Source: Haematobia irritans
Lineage: Eukaryota; Arthropoda; Insecta; Diptera; Muscidae
Assembly (NCBI RefSeq): GCF_050003625.1
Contig: NC_134400.1
Coordinates: 51,960,066 to 52,024,065 of the forward strand
DNA length: 64,000 nt
Reading direction: 5' to 3'
Shown: positions 1 to 13,301 of the stretch, piece by piece
Layout: each line of letters begins with the position of its first letter
How positions within the stretch are numbered: the stretch's first letter is position 1
Translations under genes and position numbers: made by a program
The notes under the pieces: model-generated
The model's input: the letters and a program-made list of their open reading frames with translations, nothing else
The model's database searches: none
Told to the model about the DNA's origin: nothing

Positions 1-1123
1 AAACGTCCGGCGTTCAGAGGTTATGAAATCGGAGGGTCGAATGAAATGATCCGAATGAAATGACGGGCTGCCAGGAAACGCCATTTATTAGGCGACTCTA
101 AAGATACATCTGGCGAACTGCTGCAATCACCCATAATTCTCGTGGGGGCCTCTTCGTTCACCGTGCAAGATGTGGAGTCATCTATTTGCTCTGCCAAAGC
201 TATGCCTCTCTGGTCATTACCTAGAAGAGAATGCCAAAGTTCATGGTGGGCATTAAAGTCTCCCAGCACCAATCGTTTATGCCCGCACAACAGCTACTCA
301 AAGTTTGAGCTATAACCTGGAGCATAGCTACCATCCGACGGTATATACACATTGTATACCTCTATCTCGGCTGCCCCAGACTTGACTGCTACCCCCATAC
401 ATTCCATATACGGGTCACTAGTGTCTGGCACAATCGGGATAGGTCTATACTGCACGGAACGGTGTAAAATGAAAGCCAGGCCACCACCTCCACTTCTTGT
501 GCGATCCTTTCGTAGCACATTGTATCCATCATAATGGCGTAGGCTGCAGGTGGAATTCAGCTTAGTTTCCTGGATCGCCGCGACCCTTATCCTTTTCCGA
601 TTCATAAAGTCCACTATCTCGCTAATCTTGCCTCGGTGCCCGTTGCAATTAAATTGCGAAAACGATGCACTATCCGGAACTGGTACAACACTATTGGGTG
701 TAAGATGTTGTGGCGGAGAATATTGTTGTACGGGAGATGTTGGGGGGTCGCATAGTCTGACGACCCACTATATACTATACTCCCGCAGCGATGTTAGGCC
801 GGAGCAGTTTCGGAAGTGCACCCAATCCAAGCACCGGTTACACCGAAACCGAACGGTGGTGGATCAGGTTTCGGCAGACTGAACAGTGCCGTGGCCCGGG
901 GTTTTCTCCTATCCCGGCTCGGACCAACACCAAACGGAGAAGGCTCCCGGGGATGCACCTTCTCCAACACAAAAATACCGAAGAAACAACACGTACACTG
1001 ATGTGGCAGCCGCTGGCCAATGGGTGGCATCCATCGGGTCAATCCGGTACGAAGAACCCACCGCCGTGGGATTGAAAATATAGTTATGTTAGGCCTCGAT
1101 GTCTGGGTCTGGGTCCTCCACAT
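1..1123 (-). pseudogene. LINE (non-LTR retrotransposon) 5' part, decayed: zinc-finger/2A-like N-terminus plus APE endonuclease
   Basis: Read on the minus strand, 614-294 encodes the start of an APE-type endonuclease (IQETKL, a SGGGGLAF stretch, a VYNVYIPS strand) and 290-21 continues it (LGDFNAHHELWHS, SSPDVSLES). The two pieces are separated by one in-frame stop (TAG) near 291-293. Close to the left edge a frameshift moves the reading to another frame that carries the catalytic SDH motif and a SERRTF segment. Upstream, 1020-838 encodes a basic leader with GIGENPGP followed by a C-x2-C pair, like the N-termini of Ingi- and CR1-type LINEs. The reverse transcriptase part lies beyond the window. 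The stop and the frameshift make this a dead copy. The clade (Ingi/Vingi, Jockey or CR1-like) cannot be fixed from this part alone. Confidence 0.75.
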
Positions 1124-1404
1124 ATACGCCTAGTACCATCCTCTCTAGCATATTCGACACACCGTGTAGCAGCTATTTCCCTCTGGTATCTATTCTGTGG
1201 TTTCATTCTCCCAGGATCATATTATTGGCGTCAGAATGTCGCATTCGGCATCCGCCATTTCACCAGGACCTCGCTTTCACCCAACGTCTCCCATATTATC
1301 CTATGATGGTTCGTCATATTTCGTGATTACGTCCATTCTTCCAACGTATTCAATTTCATCGCAGCCATAGGCTTTGCGTTTGATAGAAATCTCTATAGGT
1401 CATA
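1124..1404. other. No gene seen; unassigned sequence next to the LINE remnant
   Basis: Mixed-composition DNA that may still be 5' leader of the LINE read on the minus strand. No domain, splice pattern or terminal repeat is recognisable. Confidence 0.4.
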
Positions 1405-1860
1405 AGTCCAGTACAGAGAATGAGGACGCCGACCATTTTTCGCCAGTGGACGCCGCCGCCGAATAAGTCGACTCACATCGACTCAAAATTTAGCCGCCAG
1501 TAATCAAAAATGTCGGTTTAAATCGGAAAAATTTATTAATAATTTTTGTATTCTTTGCCATAATTTTGAACCTTTCATCCATAATCAATGAATTTCAATC
1601 TGCTACAATAATTTTACAAAAATTTAGTTCAGAAATTTTGAATGAAATGTAAATTTATTGTAAGATTGGTTGTACAAGTAATCTCGTTACCATTCGAATA
1701 ACTTCAAATTGATTTTATAATTGATAATTGATCGCAACCGAAGAGACATATTTATATCGGCTTAGCCGTCAAGCCGCCGCCGGAGGCAAAAATTTAGTGT
1801 CAGGCGCCGCCGACAAAAATCGGTCGGCTTCATTCTCTGGCCCAGTATCGTCTCCAAGGC
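1405..1860. mobile_element. Imperfect foldback / TIR-like element with AT-rich centre
   Basis: The left arm near 1410-1500 (AGAGAATGAGGACGCCGACC and a CGCCGCCGCC block) is approximately inverted in the right arm near 1755-1855 (GGTCGGCTTCATTCTCTG, GCCGCCGCCGG). About 300 bases of AT-rich DNA without an ORF lie between. GC-rich arms around an AT-rich core fit a small non-autonomous DNA transposon. The arms have diverged and no target duplication was identified. Confidence 0.4.
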
Positions 1861-1921
1861 TCTGGTTGACGTGGTCTTCATTGGCGCACTTACGGCAAGA
1901 TAACATGTTCAAAAATATTTT

Positions 1922-2205
1922 TATTATACCCTCCACCATAGGATGGGGGTATATTAACTTTGTCATTCCGTTTGTAATACATCGAAATATTGCTCTAAGA
2001 CCCCATAAAGTATATATTCTGGGTCGTGGTGAAATTCTGAGTCTATCTGAGCATGTCCGTCCGTCCGCCCGTCCGTCTGTTGAAATCAAGCTAACTTCCG
2101 AACGAAACAAGCTATCGACTTGAAACTTGGCACAAGTATTTGTTGTTGATGTAGGTCGGATGGTATTGCAAATGGGCCATATCGGTCCATTTGCAATAAG
2201 CACTC
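1922..2205 (-). mobile_element. FamB mini-me-like fragment
   Basis: It starts with the TATACCCTCCACCATAGG terminus and runs through the block with TCTGGGTCGTGGTGAAATTC and a GTCCGTCCGCCCGTCCGTCT proto-microsatellite. This is the same block that ends the complete FamB copies at 8627-10316 and 44229-46044. It is cut off where the mariner fragment begins at about 2206. Confidence 0.7.
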
Positions 2206-2912
2206 TTGTGCGCTGGTGCGTTGTCTTGATGAAAAATTATTTTTTTGTAGATTTAATTGATCAAAAAGGTTGCAATAGTACTCTGAATGTATTGTTTTAC
2301 CCTATTGCAGATAGTCAATCAATAAAATACCTTTGAAGTCCCAAGAAACCGTTGCCATAACCTTACCAGCTGATTGAATTGTTTTTGCCTTCTTTGGGGC
2401 ACTTCCTCCAGCTTCAGTCCATTGTTTGGGTTGTTCTTTTGTCTCTGGAGTATAGTGGTGGATCCATGTCACATCAACAGTTATGGAACGACGCTTAAAA
2501 TCCATATAATTTCGCTTAAAACGATCCAAACAAGCTTGAGAAATGTTCATTCTTATGCGTTTTTGATCGACTGTTAACATCTGTAGTTCTTCATGCAAAA
2601 TTAAATGGACTCGATCATTTGAGATACCCATGATATTAGCAATTTCACGCACTTTTATTCGTCGATCATTTAATACCATATCATGCACTTTGGCTACAAT
2701 TTCTGTTGTTGTTGCTGTTTTTGGACGTCCACTACGCGGTTCATCTTCAATGCTTGTACGACCACGTTTAATTTCAGCAACCCAATTTTTTACTGTTGCA
2801 TATGAAGGAGCACTTTCACTTAACACATTCACCATATCATTATGAATTTCTTCTCCCGATAAACTTTTTTATGTAAATATTTAATAACAGCACGAATTTC
2901 TAATTTTTCCAT
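2206..2912 (-). pseudogene. mariner transposase pseudogene (SETMAR/Himar-like group)
   Basis: On the minus strand the frame opens with MEKLEIRAVIKYL at 2912, then shifts frame, and continues at 2835-2302 through the helix-turn-helix region (SYATVKNWVAEIKRG, RSGRPKT) into the catalytic core (TVDVTWIHHYTPE, AGKVMATVSWD). The first catalytic site reads TVDVTW where the family usually has VDETW. After an in-frame stop near 2299 and a deletion, the second catalytic motif FHQDNAPAHKS survives at about 2220-2260, but the C-terminus is missing. At least one frameshift, one stop and one deletion make it inactive. It sits against a FamB fragment at about 2206, and no intact terminal repeat was found. 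Confidence 0.85.
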
Positions 2913-3297
2913 TGTAAAAAAATTGCGGATGCGCCTTTTTGAACACTTGTTTCTATATGAAGGAGTTGACAGATCGAAACAAAATTTAACATATGTTCAT
3001 AACAGAGATGGAAGTTTCCAGAACACTTAACTTTTTTCTGTTTATACCGCGATTTTTGTGCTAGGCTAAGAAGTTTCCAAACTGCCCTCGTAGTTAAGTG
3101 ATTCTTAAATTGGGTACCCTTTAAAGAACATTTCATGTTACTAAGTTCAACTTGGTTTTAAAACTTCTAAAAAATCTTCAAAATTAATGAAATCATCTAT
3201 ATATTTATTGATTTTTTGCTAAAAAGCATTTAAAAATAGAAAATGTTTTTTAACACTCTATTTTAAAGTCGTTGTTTACTTGAAGCATAGCATAATT
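2913..3297. other. AT-rich flank, possibly mariner 5' end
   Basis: Contains no domain-bearing ORF. The first part may be the 5' untranslated end of the neighbouring mariner, and the rest is unassigned AT-rich DNA. Confidence 0.3.
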
Positions 3298-5166
<1,869 letters not shown>

Positions 5167-5357
5167 ACTAACATAGTGTACAAGCCGACTTAAATTTTAA
5201 GTCTATAGATAATAAATTTTGTTCAGATGGAGTCAGATTATATATAGCACCAACACATTTGACGGATTTGATATAGTATCGAAAATGCGGATTTACAAAG
5301 TGGTGCAGGGTATAATATAGTCGGCCCGCCCGACTTTAGAATTTCCTTACTTGTTTT
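5167..5357 (-). mobile_element. FamA terminal fragment
   Basis: A second copy of the hairpin end (GGTATAATATAGTCGGCC, then CTTACTTGTTTTTAC), preceded by a TTTGACGGATTTGATATAGT segment also seen near 55740-55810 and 62815-62860. It is a truncated FamA end next to the preceding copy. Confidence 0.65.
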
Positions 5358-6515
5358 TACTTGTAGTCGAGTCTGAATATTAAAATTTAAGTTATCGTTA
5401 ATATATTTTTAATGGACTTTGAAATTAAAAGCTAAAAAAACTAATAAATTAAAATTTGTTTCCTAGAATCAAGTATGCAAAACTCAAATTTAAAAGAATT
5501 GTGTCCTTACTGCAATTCTCCGCTTCTTTGGATTGGAATCAATAGCAAACTCATTAGTGTAAAGACAAAATCTTTGGAACTGTTTCAGTGTGGGGGCTAT
5601 ATACAATTATGGATCGATAAGGACCAACTGTTGCATGGTTGTTGGGAGGCATATGCCATATTTCAAGTAGTTCGGATCCACGAGGATTCGGTCGTCAAAT
5701 CTTGGGGTCGGTTTGTATGGGGCAATATATATAATTATGGATCGATTATGATCGATACCAAATTTAATTTGGTACGTGATGACATTTATTTGTACTTAAT
5801 TCACTTATGTTTATCCTTATTTTAATTATGTGCAGTTTACAGCTAGACATTTTCCCAAAAATCAAAATCCCTCAGCGAAGGAGTGTACATATAAATTGTG
5901 AACTCTTCTAACTAGCAGATGTCAACAGTTCAAATTTGAAGAAATTTATCGCGAAAAGTAAATTACGACAGCGTTTGTTTGTTTTGTCCGAAATTTCGTT
6001 TGCCAAAAAATAAAAATTTTTTGCGTGTACATGCCTGTGCTCGATATACAAAACTACTATCCTATATAATGTATTTTATTCATATGTACATCGTTGTGTC
6101 ATGTTGAGAGAAAAGAACAAAAAGCTGCCCAACAAGTAAAGATAAATACAACCATATGTACGTGTGTTTGAATGCATATGTGTATAGTAAGTACATCATC
6201 GCAGAAAAAATGCGAACACATATGAACAACATATTATTTTCATGTTCAGTGTTGCAAACCGTGCTTTGACAGACATGCTGGCACCGTCTGTTGTACATAA
6301 AAAATATGTATGTACATATGAATGCATGCATGTACGTATGTATGTAGGGCATTCAGTTTGTTTGTAGTCTTTTTTTTTAATTTCAGGGCATGTAAGCAGT
6401 TATTCGACAGTTTAGCGTATATTAATTTTAGCACATAATTTTATAAAGTGAATACATCATAAAACTAAGGAATACTATAAAATTGCTATATTACATACAC
6501 TGAATCAAAAAAAAA
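5358..6515. other. Unassigned AT-rich DNA with a degenerate FamB stretch
   Basis: About 5590-5790 resembles a decayed FamB 153-bp unit (TTGCATGGTTGTT, TCGGTTTGTATGGGGCAATA). The remainder is AT-rich with a short GTATGTACATATG-like run near 6300-6350. No gene is visible. Confidence 0.45.
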
Positions 6516-7663
6516 AACAAGTAAGTAAAGTCTAAAGTCGGGCGGGGCCGACTATATGATACCCTTCACCCCTATGTAAGCCAAAATTTGTGTTACATCT
6601 CAACTACTTCACATTTGCTGGAAGCTATATAAAGGAGACAATTTTTTTTACTTCTACAAAATCTTTATAATTAGAATTTAAATCGGCCAACGCTATCCAG
6701 TTAATTGGAGGAAACTTCCCTTGAAAATGGGTCTAAAATGTGTAACAGTCTACCATATTTCCCCAACTCTGGTGTACGTATATATGGGAGCTATATATAA
6801 TATGAACCGATTTTGACTAAATTTGACATGTATAGTTAGAATAATAATTCTGCTATATATGCGAAATTTCACGTAAACGGGAGTATAACTTTGGCCCCCC
6901 TGGTCATATGAGTGCAAATAGGACGGAAGATATATATGGGAGTCATATCTAAATCTGAGCCGATTTCAACCAAATTTAGCACATTTACCGATATTACTAA
7001 ACGCATTCCTTGCGCGAAATTTGAAGCAAATCACGGCAAAACCCTGGATTTTGAGGCCATATATGGGAGCTATATCTAAATTTGAACCGATTTCAATCAA
7101 ATTTACCAAGCATTGGTAGAATGTCAATTCTACCCTCTGTGCAAAATTTCACGAAGATCGGTAATAAACTTTGGCCTCTGTGGTCATATGGGTCTAAATC
7201 GGACGAAAGATATATATGAGAGCTATATCTAAATCTGAACCGATTTGGCTGATATTTTGCAAGATTTTCGAGATTCATAAAATATTTGGATGTATGGTAC
7301 TTCAAGAAAATCGGTTGATAAATACGCTAACTATCAAATCAGGGATAAATATATATGGCAGCTATATCTAAATCTGAACCGATTTGTTCCAAAACCAATA
7401 GCGATTGTCTCTGTCCCAAGAAACGGCCCTATGCCAAATTTGAGGACGATCGGACTTAAATTGCTAGCTGTACTTTGTGCACAAAATTACATATACAGAC
7501 AGACGGACGGACAGACAGACAGACGGACATCGCTAAATCGACTCAGAAGTTAATTCTAAGCCGATCGGTATACTAAAAGATGGCTATGACCACTATTTCT
7601 TGGCGTTACATACAAATGCACAAACTTATTATACCCTGTACCATAGTAGTGGTGAAGGGTATA
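6516..7663 (+). mobile_element. FamA element, complete-looking
   Basis: Starts ACAAGTAAGTAAAG, then the hairpin AGTCGGGCGGGGCCGACT at about 6535 and a TATATGATACCCTTCACC end. It continues as 153-bp-type units (GGGAGCTATATCTAAATC, CTGAACCGATTT), has a GACGGACGGACAGACAGACA tract near 7501-7528 and closes with ATACCCTGTACCATAGTAGT. No protein is encoded. Confidence 0.7.
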
Positions 7664-8626
7664 AATATGGGACACATTTAAATCTGAAGCAATTTTAAGG
7701 AAACTTCGCAAAAGTTTATTTATGATTTATCGCTCGATATATATGTATGTATTAGAAGTTTAGGAAAATTAGAGTCATTTTTACAACTTTTCGACTAAGC
7801 AGTGGCGATTTAACAAGGAAAATGTTGGTATTTTGACCATTTTTGTCGAAATCAGAAAAACATATATATGGGAGCTATATCTAAATCTGAACCGATGTCA
7901 ACCAAATTTGACACGCATAGCTACAATGCTAATTCTACTCCCTGTGCAAAATTTCAACTAAATCGGCGTTAAAAATTGGCCTCTGTGGTCATATGAGTGT
8001 AAATCAGGCGAAAGCTATATATGGGAGATATATCCAAATCTGAACCGATTTCAACCAAATTTGGCACGCATAGTTACAATGCTAATTCTACTCCCTTTGC
8101 AAAATTTCAACTAAATCGGAGCAAAAACTTGGCCTCTGTGGGCAATTGAGTGTAAATCGGGCGAAAGCTATATATGGGAGCTATATCTAAATCTGAACCG
8201 ATTTGGCTGATATTTTGCAAGTTTTGCGAGACTCATAAAATATTCGGATATACGGAATTTGAGGAAGATCGGTTGATATACACGCCAATTATGACCAGAT
8301 CGGTGAAAAATATATATGGCAGCTATATCTAAATCTGAACCGATTTTTTCCAAAATCAATAGGGATCGTCTTTGAGCCGAAACAGGACCCTATACCAAAT
8401 TTTAGGACAATCGGACTAAAACTGCGAGCTGTACTTTGCACACAAAAATACATCAACAGACAGACAGACAGACAGACAGACGGACATCGCTAAATCGGCT
8501 CAGAATTTAATTCTAAGCCGATCCGTATACTAAAAGGTTGGTCTATGATTACTCCTTCTTGGCGTTACATACAAATGCACAAACTTATTATACCCTGTAC
8601 CACAGTAGTGGTGAAGGGTATAAAAA
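7664..8626 (+). mobile_element. FamA element, 5'-truncated
   Basis: Body units with TATATGGGAGCTATATCTAA recur at exact 153-base steps (GGGAG at 7870, 8023 and 8176). An ACAGACAGACAGACAGACAG tract follows near 8458 and the ATACCCTGTACCACAGTAGT end near 8590. The hairpin start is missing. Confidence 0.7.
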
Positions 8627-10316
8627 ACAAGTATATACAGCAGTAAGTTCGGCCAGGCCGAAGCTTATGTACCCTCCACCATGGATTGCGTAGAAACTTC
8701 TACTGAAGACTGTCATCCACAATCGAATTAATTGGGTTGCGGTAACTTTTGCCGATGACAAGGTATCTTAAAACTTACTAATACCGTAATATATGCCACG
8801 TAGTCCATACGTGGTACATATTAAACTTAAAATGGCCGATTAAATACGTATATAATTATGTTTGACAAAATTTTCTATAGAAATAAAATTTTGACAAAAT
8901 AAAATTTTGACAACATTTTCTATAGAAGTAAAATGTTGCCAAAATTTTCTATAGAAATAAAATTTGACAAAATTTTCTATTGGAATAAAATTTCGACAAA
9001 ATTTTCTATAGAAATAAAATTTTGACAAAATTTTCTATAGAAATAAAATTTTGCTAGATTATTTTTGCTCGAGTGGCAAGCATGATTATGAACCGATATG
9101 GACCAATTTTTGTGTGATTGGGGATCGGATATACATAACTATAGACCGATATGGACCAATTTTGGCATGGTTATTAGCGGCCATATATTAACACAACGTT
9201 GCAAATTTCAACCGGATCGGATGAATTTTGCTCGTCCAAGTGGCTCCGGAGTTCAAATCTGCGGATCGGTTTATATAGGGGCTATATATAATTATGGACT
9301 GATATGTACCAATTTTTGAATGGTTCTTAGAGACTATATACTAATACCATGTACCAAATTTCAGCCGGATCGGATGAAATTGGCTTCCCTTAGACGATCC
9401 GCCAACCAAATCTGGGAATCGGTTTATATGGGGGCTATATATAATTATAAACCGATAGGGACCAATTTTTGCATGGTTGTTAGAGACCATATACTAACAC
9501 CACGTACCAAATTTCAACATGATCGGATGAATTTTGCTTCTCTAAGAAGCTCCGGAGTTCAAATCTGGGGATCGGTTTATATGGGGGCTATATATAATTA
9601 TGAACCGATATGGACCAATTTTTGCGTGGTTGTTAGAGACCATATACTAATACCATGTACTAAATTTCAGCCGTATCGGATGAAATTTGCTTCTCTTTGA
9701 GGCTCCGCAAGCCAAATCTGGGGATCGGTTTATATGGGGGCTATATATAAGTATGGACCGATGTGGACCAATTTTTGCATGGTTGTTAGAGACCATATAC
9801 TAACACCATGTACCAAATTTCATCCGGATCGGATGAAATTTGCTTCTCTTAGAGCAATCGCAAGCCAAATTTGGGGGTCCGTTTATATGGGGGCTATATG
9901 TAAAAGTGGACCGATATGGACCAATTTTTGGATGGTTATTTGAGACCATATATTAAGATCATGTACCAAATGTCAGCCGGATCGGATGAAATTTGCTTCT
10001 CTTAGAGCAATCGCAAGCCAAATTTGGGGGTCCGTTTATATGGGGGCTACACGTAAAAGTTTTCCCATTTTCAATACCATCCGACCTACATCAATAACAA
10101 CTACTTGTGCCAAGTTTCAAGTCGATAGCTTGTTTCGTTCGAAAGTTAGCGTGATTTCAACAGACGGACGGACGGACGGACATGCTCAGATCGACTCAGA
10201 ATTTCACCTCGACCCAGAATATATATACTTTATGGGGTCTTAGAGCAATATTTCGATGTGTTACAAACGGAATGACAAAGTTAATATACCCCCAGCCTAT
10301 GGTGGAGGGTATAAAA
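8627..10316 (+). mobile_element. FamB element, complete
   Basis: Begins ACAAGTATATACAG with the hairpin TTCGGCCAGGCCGAA and ATGTACCCTCCACCATGG. Then come a unique head of about 200 bp, a 29-bp minisatellite (8868-9055), and six or more 153-bp units (TATATGGGGGCTATATATAA, CCAATTTTTGCATGGTTGTT). It ends with a GACGGACGGACGGAC tract near 10160 and the TATACCCCCAGCCTATGG closing block. It makes no recognisable protein. The next FamB element begins directly behind it. Confidence 0.75.
8868..9055. repeat. 29-bp minisatellite in FamB
   Basis: Tandem units of the type TTCTATAGAAATAAAATTTT plus GACAAAA. The same minisatellite recurs in other FamB copies (20199-20690, 22119-22610, 45580-45840) and near 35545-35730 and 48600-48665. 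Confidence 0.9.
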
Positions 10317-11455
10317 ACAAGTAAAGGGTGATTTGTTAAGAGCTTGATAACTTTTTTTAAAAAAAAAACGCATAAAATTTGCAAAATCTCATCGGTTCTT
10401 TATTTGAAACGTTAGATTGGTCCATGACATTTACTTTTTGAAGATAATTTCATTTAAATGTTGACCGCGGCTGTGTCTTAGGTGGTCCATTCGGAAAGTC
10501 CAATTTTGGGCAACTTTTTCGAGCATTTCGGCCGGAATAGCCCGAATTTCTTCGGAAATGTTGTCTTCCAAAGCTGGAATAGTTGCTGGCTTATTTCTGT
10601 AGACTTTAGACTTGACGTAGCCCCACAAAAAATAGTCTAAAGGCGTCAAATCGCATGATCTTGGTGGCCAACTTACCGGTCCATTTCTTGAGATGAATTG
10701 TTCTCCGAAGTTTTCCCTCAAAATGGCCATAGAATCGCGAGCTGTGTGGCATGTAGCGCCATCTTGTTGAAACCACATGTCAACCAAGTTCAGTTCTTCC
10801 ATTTTTGGCAACAAAAAGTTTGTTAGCATCGAACGATAGCGATCGCCATTCACCGTAACGTTGCGTCCAACAGCATCTTTGAAAAAATACGGTCCAATGA
10901 TTCCACCAGCGTACAAACCACACCAAACAGTGCATTTTTCGGGATGCATGGGCAGTTCTTGAACGGCTTCTGGTTGCTCTTCACTCCAAATGCGGCAATT
11001 TTGCTTATTTACGTAGCCATTCAACCAGAAATGAGCCTCATCGCTGAACAAAACTTGTCGATAAAAAAGCGGATTTTCTGCCAACTTTTCTAGGGCCCAT
11101 TCACTGAAAATTCGACGTTGTGGCAGATCGTAAGTCTATTCATGATGAAATGTCAAAGCATACTGAGCATCTTTCTCTTTGACACCATGTCTGAAATCCC
11201 ACGTGATCTGTCAAATACTAATGCATGAAAATCCTAACCTCAAAAGAATCACCCTTTATATATGGCCGTAAGATCGGCCAGGCCGAAGCTTATGTACCCT
11301 CCACCATGGATTGCGTAGAAACTTCTACTGAAGACTGTCATCCACAATCGAATTACTTGGGTTGCGGTAACACTTGCCGATGGCAAGGTATCTTAAAACT
11401 TCCTAACACGTCTTCTAAATTGTAAGTTAGTCCATATGTGGTATACATTAAACCG
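10317..11455 (+). mobile_element. FamB head, split by mariner copy A
   Basis: The terminus ACAAGTA at 10317-10323 resumes after the mariner at 11257 with TATATGGCCGTAAG, the hairpin ATCGGCCAGGCCGAA and the ATGTACCCTCCACCATGG block. It stops in the head region near 11455. Confidence 0.75.
10324..11256 (-). mobile_element. Internally deleted DD41D-type mariner, copy A
   Basis: Ends AAGGGTGATT and AATCACCCTT, flanked by TA at 10322-10323 and 11257-11258. The minus-strand frame 11084-10431 (extending upstream, in frame, through a RRIFSEWALEKL segment) gives the catalytic domain with FSDEAHF, FQQDGATCH and TPLDYFLWG. There are 41 residues between the second and third Asp, the spacing that defines rosa-type mariners. 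The N-terminal start (MNRLT) survives, but the helix-turn-helix region is deleted and the frame is broken at the junction. It sits exactly in the ACAAG/TATA start of the next FamB element, so it is younger than that element. Confidence 0.9.
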
Positions 11456-11506
11456 TTGTGCGACTTTAGTCCCATTTTGCAACCTTTGTTACGTCATGCG
11501 ACTTTC

Positions 11507-12289
11507 TATACCCTGCGCCACACTGTGGAAAAGGGTATTATAAGTTAGTGCATATGTTTGCAACACCTAAAAGGAGACGAGATAGACACATAGTGTCTTT
11601 GGCAAAAATGCTCAGGGTGGGCTCCTGAGTCGATATAGCCATGTCCGTCTGTCGGTCTGTCCGTGAACACATTTCTGTAATCAAAATCTAGGTTGCAGTT
11701 TTAGTCCAATCGACTTCAAATTTGGCACAAGTATATGTTTTGGCTCAGGATAGAACTCTATAGGTTCAGATTTAGATATAGCTCCCATATATATCGTTCG
11801 CCCGATTTACACTCATATGACCACAGTGGCCAATCTTTTACTCCGATTTAGTTGAAATTTGCACAGGGAGTAGAATTAGCATTGTAGCTATGCGTGCCAA
11901 ATTTGGTTGAAATCGGTTCAGATTTAGATATATCTCCCATATATAGCTTTCGCCCGATTTACACTCATATGACCACAGAGACCAATTTTTAACTCCGATT
12001 TTGTTGAAATTTTGCACAGGCAGTAGAATTGGCATTGTAGCTATGTGTGCCAAATTTGGTTGAAATCGGTTCAGATTTAGATATGCTCCCATATATGTTT
12101 TTCTGATTTCGACAAAAAGGTCAAAATACCAACATTTTCCTTGTAAAATCGGCACTGCTTAGTCGAAAAGTTGTAAAAATGACTCTAATTTTCCTAAACT
12201 TCTAATACGTATATATCGAGCGATAAATCATAAATAAACTTTTGCGAAGTTCCCTTAAAATTGCTTCAGATTTAAGTGTTTCCCATATT
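11507..12289 (-). mobile_element. FamA element, partial
   Basis: TATACCCTGCGCCACACTGT end, GTCCGTCTGTCGGTCTGTCC tract near 11642, and two to three body units. It runs into the TATACCCTTCACCACTACTG end of the next FamA copy. Confidence 0.7.
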
Positions 12290-12700
12290 TATACCCTTCA
12301 CCACTACTGTGGTACAGGGTATAATAAGTTTGTGCATTTGTATGTAACGCCAAGAAGGAAAAGTCTGAGACCCATCGTTTAGTACACGCAAAAAAATAAT
12401 TCTTTCCTACCAAACGAAATTTTAGACAAACAAAGTTCGTTTCTCATTTGCTTTTCGTTGAAAGGAAGTGTATTTGGAAGAAACATATATACTTTTTGTG
12501 ATAAACGTTTATTCTTTTCCAGGATGTAAAAACAATTTAATAAAGACTACCTCAAAAAAATTGTTTTTCTAGCTAATTGCATTTTCCCTCACATCTTTCT
12601 CACTTCCACGAAGTTTTTTAGTTATTAGCACCTTTTACTGTAATACAAACAATGTAGAAGAAATTATATGATTTTATAAATTTTAATTTTTTTACCTTTC

Positions 12701-12772
12701 GCCTGGACGGAGAATCGAACCGCGGACCATGCAATTTGTAAGCCAACACACTATCCACTGAGCTATGTAGCC
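12701..12772 (-). pseudogene. tRNA-like module in T1 (B box GGTTCGATTCT)
   Basis: The minus strand reads GGCTACATAGCTCAGTGGAT (A-box-like), then TTGGCTTACAAATTGCATGG, then GCGGTTCGATTCTCCG (B box). The anticodon position would read TAC. The acceptor ends do not pair well, so this is a tRNA-derived module rather than a working tRNA gene. Confidence 0.65.
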
Positions 12773-12888
12773 GTTATTGTCATCAATAGACAATTACCCA
12801 TATACATAAGTTATATTTATATAGCATAGCTTGCGGCACCCACGAGCCGATTAAACAAAGTTTATTTAATAGAAAAATACATTTAGTT

Positions 12889-12961
12889 GGGCACCGTGGA
12901 GCAGTGGTTGCTACGTCCGACTTGCATGCCAAGAGTCGTGGGTTCGATCCCTGCTTCGCCC
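12889..12961 (+). pseudogene. tRNA-like module in T1, divergent partner
   Basis: GGGCACCGTGGAGCAGTGGT (A box), CTTGCATGCCAAG, GTGGGTTCGATCCCTGC (B box), ending CGCCC, which can pair with the first GGGC. It resembles the head of the SINE at 61711-62050. Confidence 0.65.
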
Positions 12962-13248
12962 AAAGTTTTTTTTTTACATATATTCCAGATATGGTCGGAA
13001 GATTCCGAAAAAATATTCAACATTACATTCTAATATATTATATTTTTACTATGAACTGTAAAATGTACCTTATTAAAGACCTAAAGTCAGAAAAGAACAG
13101 TGTTTGCTATAAACGAAATGGACTGTGTTGTTGGTTAAAAAATAATTTTTTTTTATTGAAAAAATAAAAATTTTGTAACAAACGAATTTTTTTTCTTTGC
13201 GTGTATACCGATCGTCTTAGAATTCTAATTCTGAGTCGATTTAGGGAT

Positions 13249-13264
13249 GTCCGTCTGTCTGTGT

Positions 13265-13298
<34 letters not shown>

Positions 13299-13301
13299 TC
13301 A
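13249..13301 (+). repeat. (GTCY)n proto-microsatellite
   Basis: Over 50 bases of GTCT/GTCC tetramers with one GTGT interruption, at the FamA position where all copies carry a shorter tract. A similar long tract is at 55010-55052. Confidence 0.9.

Larger units (their letters stand above)
12385..13203 (+). mobile_element. tRNA-cored TIR element, copy T1
   Basis: Terminal inverted CACGCAAAAAAA / TTTCTTTGCGTG, flanked by TA (12383-12384, 13204-13205). 819 bp, no transposase. Near the middle lie two tRNA-like modules on opposite strands (12701-12772 minus, 12889-12961 plus) pointing away from each other. AT-rich arms with TCGTTTCTCATTTGCTTTTC-like and ACAAACGAATT segments surround them. It is most simply a non-autonomous DNA transposon, a MITE with TA targets. 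Its partner transposase is not in the window. Confidence 0.8.

Noticed and set aside
5475..5825. 116-residue frame with a CPYC pair
   Set aside because: Its second half is a decayed FamB 153-bp unit, and no domain or homologous protein is recognised.
12701..12961. Functional tRNA genes
   Set aside because: A and B boxes are present but acceptor stems do not pair, and the modules are embedded in repeated mobile elements with diverged copies.
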